Source: Adiantum capillus-veneris
Taxonomy: Eukaryota > Streptophyta > Polypodiopsida > Polypodiales > Pteridaceae
Assembly (NCBI GenBank): GCA_014529385.2
Contig: CM043947.1
Span: forward strand, 129,258,391 to 129,322,390
Direction of reading: 5' to 3'
Length of the DNA stretch: 64,000 nt
Numbering within the stretch: position 1 is the first letter of the stretch; each line of letters starts with the position of its first letter. Under the pieces are notes generated by a model. It searched no databases. It was not told the origin of the DNA and was given only the letters and a program-made list of their open reading frames with translations. The position numbers and the translations under genes were made by a program. This document shows, one piece after another, positions 1 through 12,163 of this stretch.

Positions 1-952
1 TTGGCCTACTTGCATCATGAGCATGATGCTCTGCCTATCATCCACGGGGATGTAAAACCTGGCAACATACTTCTTGACTCTGAGCTTGAGGCACATCTAG
101 CAGACTTTGGGCTGGCAAAACTTGCAAAGAGTAACACAGGTGGTGTCTCCATGACTTCCAACTTCAAAGGGTCCATCGGCTACATGGCACCAGGTATGTT
201 GTGTTCAAATGTGACTGCCTAAACTGTGCTTTTACATATCATACACACACATTGTTTTGCTAGTTATGATTCATGGTGGGCATAGTCAACAAGAATGCAA
301 TGCATATGAACAAGATGCGAAATTAATTCAGATGCAACATTTCACAAAATGATTCTAGTGCTAATTTAATAGGCACACCTTCTCTTATGTTGATCGTCAA
401 GTTGCTTCCAGACTAGGTATGATCATAGGCATAGTCCCCATAAATGCAAAAAGATTCTTCAATGAGGCACGCTAGATTGCAATGCCATCGACATGCAAAC
501 TCTTTATGAAAACATTGTGTATTTAAAACACACAAATAAAGATATGTTTCATATTATGATTGGTTGTGATTAACATATGTCTTTGCAAATTCTATGTGTC
601 AGAGTTTGCATATACAACAAAAATCACAACCAAGGTGGACATCTACAGCTTTGGAATAGTCATCTTAGAGATGCTAACGGGTATGGAGCAGACTCATGAG
701 CTACTTCATGGAGGGAGCCTTCATGAATGGGTGAAATACAAGTTGTTACCGTCACATAATCGTGTAGATTTAGAGAGGATTATACTTGCACCTTTCCTAC
801 ATACCTCTACCTTAGGGACAAAAATAATAGAACATGAGTCACAAGCCATGCTTCTATTGCAAATGGCTGTGGCATGCACTGAAGAGAGGCCAAATAAACG
901 CCCATCTATGCCACAAATAAAGGCATTCCTCGACTCACTCATGGTTTCCTAA
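1..952 (+). CDS. LRR receptor-like protein kinase, C-terminal kinase lobe (partial, 2 exons)
   Basis: Exons are 1-193 and 603-952; the gene starts before the window. Exon 1 carries the catalytic loop [11 protein letters not shown] and the metal-binding DFG (ADFGLAK), ending in GYMAP. The donor is G|GTATGT at 194 and the acceptor TGTCAG at 601-602. Joining in phase 1 restores GAG (Glu) and reads [20 protein letters not shown], the P+1 loop and helix-F region. The stop TAA is at 950-952. APEFAY...TTK.D..SFGI matches the FLS2/EFR (LRR-XII) kinase family, which sits in the plasma membrane and signals in pattern-triggered immunity; that family role is known, while the role here is inferred. Gly replaces Arg before the catalytic Asp, so it is a non-RD kinase. 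The extracellular LRRs and transmembrane segment lie outside the window, so another LRR-RLK subfamily remains possible. No stop or frameshift is seen. Confidence 0.85.
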
Positions 953-1624
953 GTACATTGTCTCTCAATTACAGGTTTCCATACCTGAAATAAGGAGTCT
1001 CTATGGATGAAGATATGGTCACTGGTAACTATAGTGAAGAAAGGCAGCAATAGAGGTACGTGACAAAAAGATCAAAGAGGATACTAAATCTTGTGCTCGG
1101 AAAAAAATGCCTAGGCTCGATGTATTCCCACCTACAACATTTTGAAATTTTACCTATAAATATATATTAGAAGATCAAGAAACCTACACCGTTTCGAGGA
1201 ATTTAGTACGAAAGCCTTCAAATGTAGTTCATATCTCTCTAGAATTCTCCACATGGTTGTGTTTCCTTATTAATGCTTTTCGAGTAGTTGATCACAACTT
1301 TTTCTCCTGTGCTAGTTCTTAGTGTGAGTCAAGTTTGGCATACAAAACTCATTCTCCCAATCAATCCTAGCCTACATATATCCATTTTCTCTATTAGCAT
1401 TGTATAAAAAAAACTTGTTCACATAGTCTTATAAAACCCAAGGACTTTTAAACAATTAATTTTGCTTAGCACTATCCAAAGATGGTTTAAATGTGAATTG
1501 TAAATAGTGAAAAAATTGTTGCACAAAAATTACCAGCTTTACCGCCCACAAACTTTTACTCGAAAAACCATCGATTTCTTGGCCTTGATTTCCAAGGTCA
1601 AACTAAACAACTCAAAACCAAACC

Positions 1625-2015
1625 ATCAATCGCAAAATTTACAAAAGAAACTGGGATATGTGATCATCAAGACTCGAACTAATGAGACAGCCGGGCTTGT
1701 GCTAAAGTCTAAGGTATTTGTAGGGATTTATTACTAAAATGGGCCTTTTTAAAAAATGACCCTTTCTCAACCTTTCTAGCTCCAACTAATGAGCTATTTT
1801 CCCATTTTCTAGGATTGGGTACCCCATACTGAAGGATTCATTACTAAAATGGCCCGTTTTCAACCCTGAAAATAAAGGTCCAATGAACATGCAACCTTCA
1901 CTTTTCATTTTCAATCAATAAAATTTGAGATATGTGAGCATTGGGACTCAAATTAATGAGAATCAAGCTTGTGCCCAAATCTAAGGTATTTAGCGAGATT
2001 TAGAGTAAAATGCCA
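1625..2015 (+). repeat. Diverged direct duplication, about 272-bp period
   Basis: The stretch around 1654-1745 recurs at about 1927-2015. Both contain CTAAGGTATTT (1709 and 1981), preceded by GGCTTGTG or AGCTTGTG and by a similar GACTC..AATTAATGAG block. No coding content is recognisable. The surrounding 953-2376 is AT-rich intergenic DNA downstream of the kinase gene with nothing else identified. Confidence 0.55.
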
Positions 2016-2379
2016 AATTATTTCCCTTGAGGATTAAGTTCCTGTGAAATTCAACCCACGATTTTTCATTTTGAACCAAAAAATTTACAGTGCAATTTAC
2101 ATGCTTGAACAATACCTAGATCTAGGTACAAAATTAGGAGCTTAACCTTCCAATTTTATTGCAGAGGGTGTAAAAAACCTACAAAATCTAGATAAGTTTA
2201 GTGTAAAAACTTTCAAACATTACCTTTCAAAATTTCCAAGAGAAGGTTTTCTAAGCTTTGAGAAAAATGCTTATTCCGAGTACTGCTAGTCTCAAAAGCA
2301 GGAAATGTGAGCACTAAATCAACGCCGTAGGGCATCTATTAAGCCAAAGTTAAAAAATTTCCAAAAGGCTACTATTTTA

Positions 2380-2502
2380 GGGTGGGTTCAGACTAGGCGA
2401 CGGAAGAAAAATACAAAGGGGTGTCGATCCTTCATGGCGAAATTTCATTGGTTGGAGTTGATGCACTCTTCCGTCAAGCCCTCCATTTTCCTTCCGAACC
2501 CC

Positions 2503-2539
<37 letters not shown>

Positions 2540-2667
2540 TCGGAAGAGTTGATGGCCTCTCTTAGCCCCCTTCACTTTTTCACTTTTTCTCCTCCACACT
2601 ATTCACACTAGGCGGCGTCACATTTCGGAAGCCTTGTTTCTTCCGCCGGTTCAGTCTAAACCCAGCC
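2380..2667. mobile_element. Tourist/PIF-Harbinger-like MITE with internal poly-C tract
   Basis: The left end reads GGGTGGGTTCAGACT and the reverse complement of the right end reads GGCTGGGTTTAGACT, a terminal inverted repeat matching 13 of 15 bases. The element is flanked by TTA on both sides (2377-2379 and 2668-2670), the target duplication typical of PIF/Harbinger elements. At 288 bp with no ORF it is non-autonomous. An uninterrupted run of 33 C lies at 2504-2536. A transposase for it is not seen in this window. Confidence 0.75.
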
Positions 2668-3683
2668 TTAGACTCGTGCAAACGGAGAAACTAGAGAAGA
2701 AAATAGCAAAGGTGGGGTCTTACCTTAGTGTGATCACATTATGAGATCATAAGGTTGTTGAATCATATAAGAAGTTAGCAAGTGAGATATTGATGAAGAA
2801 TGAGGCCGCACGAGCATGCCACCAACAAGAAATAAAGACTCGAGAGTGGTTAGCCATTCCTAGGTGATGGAGGCCGGAGTTGGCTAGGGTAAAGGGGACA
2901 ATATAAGGCCATGTAAGAAAAAAATAGTATTTTTGGGGGGGATTTTTCATATCCGGCCAGATTTGAAATTTGAAGAGTGCATTCAATTCCTCATGAAAAG
3001 ACGCATTAGATGATATCAAGATTGATATTTTTTTGATTTTGCCTCAGCACTCTATTTGAAAAAGCGTAATTCTGAGGGCTTTTTAGAAAACAGAGACACT
3101 CAAGCTCTAATAGTCGTACACTTTTTAGCAAGTCGGATGTGGACACCTAAGCAAGATTCCAAGCATATTCCTTTTTTTTTGTCTCTCTTTTGGGGGTGGA
3201 GCCATCTTCCTTTTGGGGGGTGGTTCCTTATTGGCCCCTTTACCCTATGTTAAATTGCAAGCAGGTAAGTAACCCCAAATGTTATAGCAAGAAGGCCAAC
3301 AGGTCAAATGCTACAAGAGAGGTGTTCTTTAAACAATGGACCAATCCCAATGCTCAAATTGAAACACATGAAAAATTTTGATATAAACTTAGTAATATTT
3401 GACGACTTTTACACTCTCTAATAAGGAAGAAGACATAGTGGAAATTATGTCTTCTACCTCATTATATAGGCATACTTTTGAAAAATAAATTAGTTTTCAA
3501 GAACATTCCTCTAAGCAATGGCTAAAGATATCACACTCTACGCCTAAGAAATGTAACTATCTAGAGAGAGGGAGAGAGAGAGTGTCATAAAATCTAATAT
3601 CTCAATTGATTTTCTCATATTAAATTGATCATTCAATATGGGAAGATGAATGGGAACAAGAGTTATAATATAGATATGACATA
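2668..3683. other. Intergenic, no gene recognised
   Basis: AT-rich sequence without a convincing ORF or element boundary. Short G and T runs occur around 2935-2942 and 3172-3224, and a short interrupted (GA)n tract at about 3561-3582. Confidence 0.5.
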
Positions 3684-3825
3684 TCTCAGCACGGGACCAA
3701 AAGGAATGCTATTAGATCTATCTCAGCACGGGACCAAAAGGAGTGCTATTAGACCTATCTCACCATGGGACCAAAAGGAGAGATGGCTACATCTCAATGG
3801 GGGTCCAAAAGGAAATGGTCTACCA
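3684..3825 (+). repeat. 37-bp tandem minisatellite, about 3.7 units
   Basis: Units begin at 3684, 3721, 3758 and about 3792, each starting TCTCA and containing GGGACCAAAAGGA or a close variant. Units 1 and 2 are nearly identical; later ones are diverged. It lies immediately upstream of a candidate copia LTR and may belong to it. Confidence 0.75.
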
Positions 3826-3893
3826 AGCAATGTGCATATAATGGAGCTTAAAAGACCTTGGGGTTAACTTCATTAAAGACCTCCATAGGTTAG

Positions 3894-4383
3894 TGTTAAA
3901 AGTCTTAGACCCGGGACCTTTAGGCACTTTAGACCTTAGGCAAGCTACGGTTGAGCTTGAGGTGCTTAGTGACTAAGGTGCTTGAGGTGCTTCAAGTCAA
4001 CATGATGTCAACAAATGAGGGGGCAAGCCCTAATTGTAGGGAAAGGAGAGAGAAAACACACACACACACACACACATACTCAAGGTCACCCCCTTTCAAC
4101 AAGAGGCATAAAGGACACATGTCAAGCCCCTAGCTATGCTGCCCGCATAATGTGCATGAATCTTATTGGATGGTTTTGTCACCATATACATGTGGTAGTG
4201 ATGTGTCTGAACACACTAGGACCACCGAGGCATTTTTTCCCTCTTTAGGAGGTTTTTTCCCCCGTGCTCTAGGGCTATCAATCTTTCCATTGCACACTAA
4301 GTAACACACTCTCTATTGTGTGCCTTGAGCTTCCTTCGTCTTCTCCAAAATGTGGGCGTTTCTCTGCAACCCTAATTCCAACA
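3894..4383 (+). mobile_element. Candidate 5' LTR of a Ty1/copia element
   Basis: The 3' edge is placed at ...TTCCAACA because a primer-binding site follows one base later. The 5' edge at TGTTAAAAG (3894) is a guess from the TG start; no second LTR copy is available to confirm it. The interval contains repeated GCTTGAGGTGCTT words and a short (AC)n tract at 4055-4076. Confidence 0.35.
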
Positions 4384-4385
4384 AT

Positions 4386-4397
4386 TGGTATCAAAGC
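4386..4397 (+). other. Retrotransposon primer-binding site (tRNA-iMet)
   Basis: TGGTATCAAAGC is the complement of the 3' end of initiator-Met tRNA with one change from the usual TGGTATCAGAGC. It is the expected priming site just inside a copia or gypsy 5' LTR and it precedes the gag remains by about 350 bp. Confidence 0.75.
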
Positions 4398-4746
4398 AGG
4401 TTACATCCTCCTGGGCTTAGTCGTCAGCAGCTCCAACACACACTTGCTCACTTTATCCGAGTTCTGTGAGCTTTGGCAAGCGTTCGCAGGTCGACAAAAA
4501 TTTTGGGGGAGCTCAGAGAGCTTAATCTGCTCATATTTTTGATTCGGGTTCATTTCGGCCTCTCTTTCCACTACATCCGGATCTGCACAAGCAATTTTGT
4601 CATTTTGTACAAAATTTCTGTCAGTACCAAATACTACATAACAGGTCCCATACAGTCTACTGCGGGTTGTGTTGTATAGCACGTGTTGGTCTCACTCAGT
4701 TTCTCATGATTTCGGGCAGTTTTCACATCAGGTGAAGGCATTTTCC

Positions 4747-5215
4747 ATGGCTAACAACAACACAGATGTGTTCAAGATGTTTGTTGTTGAGGACAGGTTG
4801 GCTGGGGACAATTACCCTATGTGGACTTACATGACGCAACATGTTCTTGTGTCAAAGGGCGTCTAGAATATTGTGTAGGGCATTGATGTACATCCTGGTT
4901 CTGAGGATGTAGGCGATGTTGAGGATGTTGCAGGTCTTGCTGCAAGGATTGCTTCTATTAGAGTTGTTTTGCGTATGGCAGAAAAAGCTCGTTGGGATGT
5001 AAAGGATGCGCAGGCTCATGCATTGATTGTGTTGTCTGTGAAGCGCACCATTGTTCCTCACATTCGTTCAGCAAAATGGCATGTGGGGACATTTCTCACC
5101 TGTTCAAGGAGTACTCAGCTATTAGCGGTCTTGTAGGAAAAATTTGCAACTAGGTTCAAAGGACCTGGGGAATAGGATTCTTCAAGAACAATATGTTCCT
5201 AAGAAGGAGGGTGAG
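4747..5215 (+). pseudogene. Ty1/copia gag remnant (UBN2/DUF4219-like)
   Basis: Translation from the ATG at 4747 gives MANNN...VEDRLAGDNYPMWTYM, then V*NIV*GID, and further on DAQAHALIVLSVKRTIVPHI, the usual N-terminal gag of plant copia elements (nucleocapsid precursor that packages element RNA). Two conserved Trp positions, after GV and after NIV, are now TAG, consistent with G-to-A changes. At about 5078 the reading frame shifts and continues as HLFKEYSAISGLVGK. The zinc knuckle, protease, integrase and RT are absent downstream, so this is a 3'-truncated dead copy. Confidence 0.75.
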
Positions 5216-5311
5216 GAAAAGCCAAGTTCTGTTGGTTTGCACATACATAGTTAGATTCTACTACTTTAAGCAAATATGGAAGGCTAGAAATTGTTGGGTG
5301 TTTGAGAATTC

Positions 5312-5439
5312 TCATGTAATTGCTAGTTTCACATAGATCATACAAGAAAGCAAAGAATCAACTGTGGCCTATGGTTCATGTAATTGCTAGTTTCACACAG
5401 ATCATACAAGAAAGCAAAGAATCAATTGTGGCCTATGGT
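5312..5439 (+). repeat. 64-bp tandem duplication
   Basis: TCATGTAATTGCTAGTTTCA starts at 5312 and again at 5376. The two 64-bp copies differ at only a few sites, so the event looks recent. It lies in non-coding retroelement debris that continues to about 5740. Confidence 0.85.
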
Positions 5440-5739
5440 TTTAAAAAAGGACTTGAATGAGTGGGTTTGGGCCACCTTATACTGACAGGCTTGAGCTGAC
5501 ACGAAGTTGGGTTATGGGGCGCCTCTATATGAGGCTTGATACCGTATTGTTGTAATACGATGTCCCTCAAGGCTCGACACAAGTTTGAGGTCTATCTGTA
5601 ATTTTTTGATTTTAACACATTACATTCACAAATTGTGAGTTTTGCCCAAAAAAAGACATATTAATTATTTTTTAAAATATTACTTTTTGAAAAAAATAAA
5701 ATTCCCTTATAAGCATGTTTCTCTCTCCACTTCATTTCA

Positions 5740-7170
<1,431 letters not shown>

Positions 7171-7178
7171 TTAAATAA

Positions 7179-7746
7179 TTGCCAGTTCTTTTGAGAAACC
7201 AATCAAAAGGAGTCGACCATCATGAAGAAATCCCAGTCAACATGACTCAAGAAAGCGGTTCCTTCCTTGCAATGACATCTATGGTTGTTGTGTCTGTGGG
7301 GACGGTTTCACACATAGATCCATCGATAGCTGCAACCACTTTCACAATCATAGAGCCACAAAATACCAGTAATGACCCATTGAGTGATATCTTTGGATCA
7401 GTGGTTGATAGTCAAATTTCCTCAGGGTGGATTGATGCATATATTGCGCCATACAATCATCTCTTGCCAAGAATTCCTCTTTGTCGTCTTTTGGTCAATC
7501 TCGCCATTAGAACAAACATTGATTGTGTGTGAGAACTTATGACTTCTATAGCTGAAAGAGGCTATCAACCCCACAATGGCTCGTTTCTTTGTGTTGGAAG
7601 CTTTCTCTTGGCAAGATTTTGTACCTTTCGATAGGCCAGGTGTTTATGAAAGAGAGTTACTATTGCGTGCCACGTTCGATGATCAAATTAGAGCCATTCT
7701 AGAGTTCAATCACATGAAGGGGAAAATGTTCGTCGTGTGGATGTGA
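7179..7746 (+). pseudogene. Unrecognised decayed coding stretch
   Basis: A 117-codon open frame at 7179-7532 has mixed, protein-like composition (SGWIDAYIAPYNHLLPRIPL). After a frame change, a 56-codon frame from the ATG at 7576 reads MARFFVLEAFSWQDFVPFDR and ends at TGA 7744-7746. The balanced composition and adjacency suggest one broken protein. I recognise no family; a domesticated or transposon-borne protein is possible. Two frames and the lack of a clear start argue against an intact gene. Confidence 0.3.
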
Positions 7747-7881
7747 ATTATCAGCTTCACGCATGGTGGGTATTATGTGAGTAGCTAGATAAATTCTCAA
7801 CCCCAAAGGTTATGGTTCATGCCAGTCGTTCGAATCTGCAATTGGAGTCTAGATAGTCAAGTTATGAGCAAAAAAAAAAAG

Positions 7882-7882
<1 letters not shown>

Positions 7883-7917
<35 letters not shown>

Positions 7918-7950
7918 GAGAGAATTGGGGGGGGGGGGGGGGGGGGGGGG
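7883..7950 (+). repeat. Compound (GT)n, short (GA)n and poly-G tract
   Basis: (GT)n at 7883-7912, then GAAAGAGAGAG, then 24 G at 7927-7950. Read on the minus strand the order is C-run, (CT), (CA). Confidence 0.9.
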
Positions 7951-8566
7951 AGAGATGGAGATGAATGCTGCAACAGGGGTGATAGCAACAAGTTTTGCCC
8001 AAAAAACACAGCATACTTTGCTTTGTCTCTTTCTATGGGTGCCAATTATTACCGCGAGTATTGCCACGGGTATTACCATTACTGCGTGCATGAATATTCA
8101 AACGTTCAAAAAAGTACTCGATATTATAGGTTATCCCCTTTGCAACTCTCTCTCTAATTTTTCACCACCTTTAATACTACTTTTAATTTTTTGAAGCTTT
8201 CCCTCTTTTTCTACTCATTGCATTGTTTTGTAATTATTTCTTTAGTACTACTTTTAATTTTTTGAAGCTTTTCCCTCGTTTTCTACTCATTGTATTTTTT
8301 TAATTATTTCTTTAGTCTTTTCTCTCGTTTTCACTGTTGAAAATTTAGCTTACACCTAATCTATTAATTATTATGGATTTCGTAAATTATGTTGTCCATT
8401 CCATTGACAACGTGTAATAGCAGCAATGACTCAGTGTCATTCCTCATCTTCTTTTGGGTTTTCCTCTCCTTCCATTGCATCTACCTGCTCTTATGCACGT
8501 GCACCACAATATGGCAATGGACTTGGAAACTGCAATGATACTTGCAAATAAATTCTTCAACCAAAA

Positions 8567-8612
<46 letters not shown>

Positions 8613-8817
8613 TATTGTAATTCAAAAGTTTTATTGTTTCTTTTGTATGTCTGATATTTTGTACATGTTCTCTAACAGCTTCTTCCATGCTTTGTCCTTT
8701 GTTTTCAAGCTTTGAATGTCTTTCATTGTCTCAACTTCCAGCCATCATTCGGTCTTCCTCATTGCAGACAAAGTTGTTTAGTGGGCTTAATTTGTGACAC
8801 AAATGAACTCTCTTTGA
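7951..8817. other. Intergenic with one (CT)n tract
   Basis: Holds a repeated TTTAGTACTACTTTTAATTT word pair (about 8170 and 8240) and (CT)n at 8573-8607. No gene is seen. Confidence 0.5.
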
Positions 8818-9400
8818 GTGCATTGATTGGAGGATATGTCCAACACCTACACGGTAAGGAATCATTGGAATATTTGTACTAGACGCAAAGTGCAGGCTCC
8901 TATCCGAGCATAAGCACTTATCCAAGCATAAGCACTTATGCTCACATTTTGAAGACATGTGGCATTATCCAAGACCAACAAGTATTCGGCTGGGTGCTTA
9001 TGCTTGCATTTTGAAGACGTGGCATTATGCAAGACCAACAAGCATTTTATTGGGTTCAACAAATATGGAGGGAGGTTTTCACTCTAGATGTAGTCTCTGA
9101 TATGTATGCCAGATGTAGGATAAGTTTAGAGCACAAGAAGTTTTCAATGAGCTCCATACCTAACATGGTTTATTATTGATATGTTTAATAGAGGAAGCTT
9201 GAGAAAGCTTTTGGGATGTTTTCAATAAGCTCCATACATAGCATGGTTTATTGGTATGTTTAACAGAGGAAGCTGGAGAAAGTTTTTGGGCTGTTTTGAT
9301 CAAATGCAAAGCAAGAACCTCTCTCCAACTGCAATCACCTAGGCTTGCATCTCGTATTTGGTCTCTTGGGATGCATTGATTAGTTCGTTAGCCTAGTTGC
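8818..9400 (+). pseudogene. Pentatricopeptide repeat (PPR, PLS-type) pseudogene
   Basis: From 8818 the reading is SALIGGYVQHLHGKESLEYL, stop, TQSAGSYP...TYAHILKTCG, i.e. one PPR unit. Another frame gives VVSDMYARC near 9091-9120 and AQEVFNELHT near 9131-9160. A further frame near 9288 reads GCFDQMQSKNLSPTAIT. These are the usual words of plant PLS-class PPR proteins, which bind organellar RNA in mitochondria or chloroplasts. Stops and several frameshifts make it dead. A 78-bp tandem duplication (9140-9217 and 9218-9295) sits inside it. Two near-identical TTTTGAAGAC..TGGCATTAT blocks (8947 and 9009) also show local duplication. It looks like a fragment, since no start or E/DYW end is seen. Confidence 0.75.
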
Positions 9401-9599
9401 AACCCTTCAAATGGAATAGCTTATGCAAAGGACGTGATATATGCAAGTTACATACATCATCTCAAGTTACGTAGCTTCCCATCTTAAAAATATTGAGAAA
9501 TGATTGCACATGGTATCTCACACCCCTCTCATGTGGCATGCCTAAGATACAAAATGCGTGAAAGCATGGAAACACCTACATATTGAAATGTCCTTTGGT

Positions 9600-9703
9600 A
9601 TAGTAACTACTAGCTCGCGTGACCCGCCTTTCGGTGGGTTTCGCTCGCTCTTACCATCGTTACATGTGTCTGTCTGTGTGTGTATCTTTATACATCTCCC
9701 CAT

Positions 9704-9750
<47 letters not shown>

Positions 9751-9831
9751 CCGCGATGGACACTATCACCACCAACCTACCGATGCTTGTTTACCCATGC
9801 TCAAATGTCAGTATGTCCCACTTCGTCTTTG

Positions 9832-9834
<3 letters not shown>
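9600..9834 (+). repeat. (CA)n-containing repeat segment
   Basis: CCGCCTTTCGGTGGGTTTCG at 9625 is a short hairpin-like sequence, followed by (CA)n at 9704-9744. No gene. Confidence 0.5.
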
Positions 9835-9868
<34 letters not shown>

Positions 9869-9965
9869 AGAAGAAGAAGAAGAGAGTTTCAGCGTCGTAG
9901 GAAACTATCCCAAGAGACCTTAAAGATCTAGCCGACGAGGAGAGTTGAACTCAAGACCTGTTATG
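9835..9965 (-). mobile_element. SINE-like fragment ending in (TC)n
   Basis: On the minus strand, AGGTCTTGAGTTCAACTC resembles a Pol III box B, followed by CTAGATCTTTAAGGTCTCT, a short body and a (TTC)n/(TC)n tail (+ strand 9835-9875). The same order of words occurs on the minus strand at 18034-18150. No clear box A was found, so this is a candidate only. Confidence 0.4.
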
Positions 9966-10001
9966 TGTGTGTGAGAGAGAGAGGGGGGGGGGGGGGGGGG
10001 G
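9966..10001 (+). repeat. (GT)n-(GA)n-poly-G compound tract
   Basis: TGTGTGTGTG runs into GAGAGAGAGA and then 19 G (about 9983-10001). It abuts the SINE-like fragment. Confidence 0.85.
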
Positions 10002-10787
10002 TGTTAATGTGTACATCTTCCTTTCTTGTTATCATGCATTGTGTCCATACAAAAACATTTGATACAAATTGTCTTTTTCTCCTTACATAGATCATTGAGG
10101 TCCCTTAGTATTACTGCTACTACATTAAACCTTTTTTGCTTCTTTCTCTTCTCCTTCCCCCTTTGCACGACCAGCTGAATTGTCCTTGATACAAAAACAT
10201 TTGATTCAAATTGTCGTTTTCTCTCGGTCGCATTTACCAACAGTACATATGTGTGTGGCTATCTTCATACATCTCTCCATGACACACACATGATCCCAAT
10301 GAGGATGAAGGCATTCAGACAAACGTGTTATGAGAAGGGCCTTCTGACTTGCTCATACACCAGCTAACATCGAGTCGTCACCAAATGACTTTCCCCCCCA
10401 CACTAAACCAACACACACACACACACACACCTACTCCTAAAATCTACTTGAATCTCTAAGCGATAAGTGAAGCACTATCAAAATCTGACAATCACATTTG
10501 GCCTTTTGCATGCTTGTTCACTACCTGTTGAAGCCTATCACTTTGAACGTACATTATAACTACAAATCTACAATAGACACAGAGTAATATGAATCTAGTA
10601 ACACTTACATGAAGGTAGACATCTCTCATGCTCACAACACGTAGCAACGGGATGTGTCAAAGGCCCATCTTGAGCATACCTTGCAATCAGTGTTCTCCAA
10701 GAGACGACATCTTGGAGCATGGGCTTGTTAATGACTTGTGCTTTGCCAACTACATGTGATTGCACATCCGCACCCTGCTTCCCTTTC

Positions 10788-10831
<44 letters not shown>

Positions 10832-11435
10832 CTCTCATTTTGAGACACTCAATCTCAAGCAATGCTCACACTCCTTCTTACAATTAGGGCATAAATGTAG
10901 AGGCTCACGGGTATAAACATGCAGGTGCAACGCCAAGGTCAACTCTCTCACTCTCGATATATCCCCCCCACCCCACCCCCTCTCCTTTATGACGTCGTAA
11001 GCCTTGATGCTTGTGATCTGGGAAATGAATGAGTAAACGTGAATCACCTTCGAGACAGAGTCTAGAGCAGGAGAATGTTTGTGTGAGCAAGTGCTCATAA
11101 TTCACATACAAGAGAGCAGACGGTTGCCCCACCCTAGGCAATTATGGGTTTTTTTTTCCTAGAAGGGAAGTAGATTCAGATTTTGCCACTGTCTAACATT
11201 GTTGTGAGCATAACTTTTGCATACGCGAGAGTCCTTCAGCTTGGAGCTCCACTTTGTAGCACGTGTGAACAAAACTTTAGTGCCAAAAAACACTGTTATG
11301 TTGTTGGCATTATTTCCATAGCAACGCAACAGAATATGGGATAAAAGAGAAGCTGAATTGGTGCAAATTGCAATTGTTGGAAAGGTGGGTTTTATTAGAT
11401 TTTTTGGTAGTTGTTGCGATGGATTTTAGAAGAAA
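10002..11435. other. Intergenic, microsatellites only
   Basis: Contains (AC)n at about 10412-10430, (CT)n at 10790-10828 and an ATACAAAAACATTTGAT word repeated near 10047 and 10190. No coding region is supported. Confidence 0.5.
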
Positions 11436-12121
11436 GGGAAAATTACGGAAATACCCTCTAATTAGTGGAGATTCCCAAAATACCCCTCAAATCTAAAAAA
11501 CTCCCAAAATTCCCCCATATCTATTTTGATTAGATTATTCACCATTGCCTAATCTTTATTTCTGTTTGACAATTGAGATCCGTTTCTGGGTGCTTACCAT
11601 GTAATTTGTCACAAATTACCTCCAAAAAAAAAGGCAATCATGTCTAAAAATAATGAAGCAATCCATCTTCAAAACCTACTCGGTCTACGTCTCCTATTAA
11701 GCAGAATCTAGACAGATGCTCCTACGTCCGCGTACGCTTCTCCTTGCGAAAAAAAAAACAAAGCAACTTGCTCGCGTGTGTTTCCTATTCAGTCCCTTAT
11801 GCGCTGCAGGTTTCCATCGCAGGGCCATGGCCTCCTCTGCATTCGGCATCGCCTCCTCTGCACCTGCACTCGGACGTCCGTACGCTGCATCGCATTCAGT
11901 CTTGTTCATCCACATCTCCGATGCCTGCGCCCAGCATGGGTTCTCTAGTTACTTCCGGCTGCTATGATTGCTCCATCTCGTCTTGCTTTTGAAGTGTTGG
12001 TGTTTTATTCAACCCAATCACAACGATTGCCCCCTAGCCCCCTCTCTTCCTTGCTGTCCTTAGGAAGGTATTGCGACCCAAGAAGTTGCGACCCTCGAGT
12101 AGGTGCTCCTCGCGCACATGA

Positions 12122-12163
<42 letters not shown>

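Noticed and set aside
3684-3825. Possible CRISPR-like array (37-bp units)
   Set aside because: Units are contiguous without unique spacers and the genome is eukaryotic.
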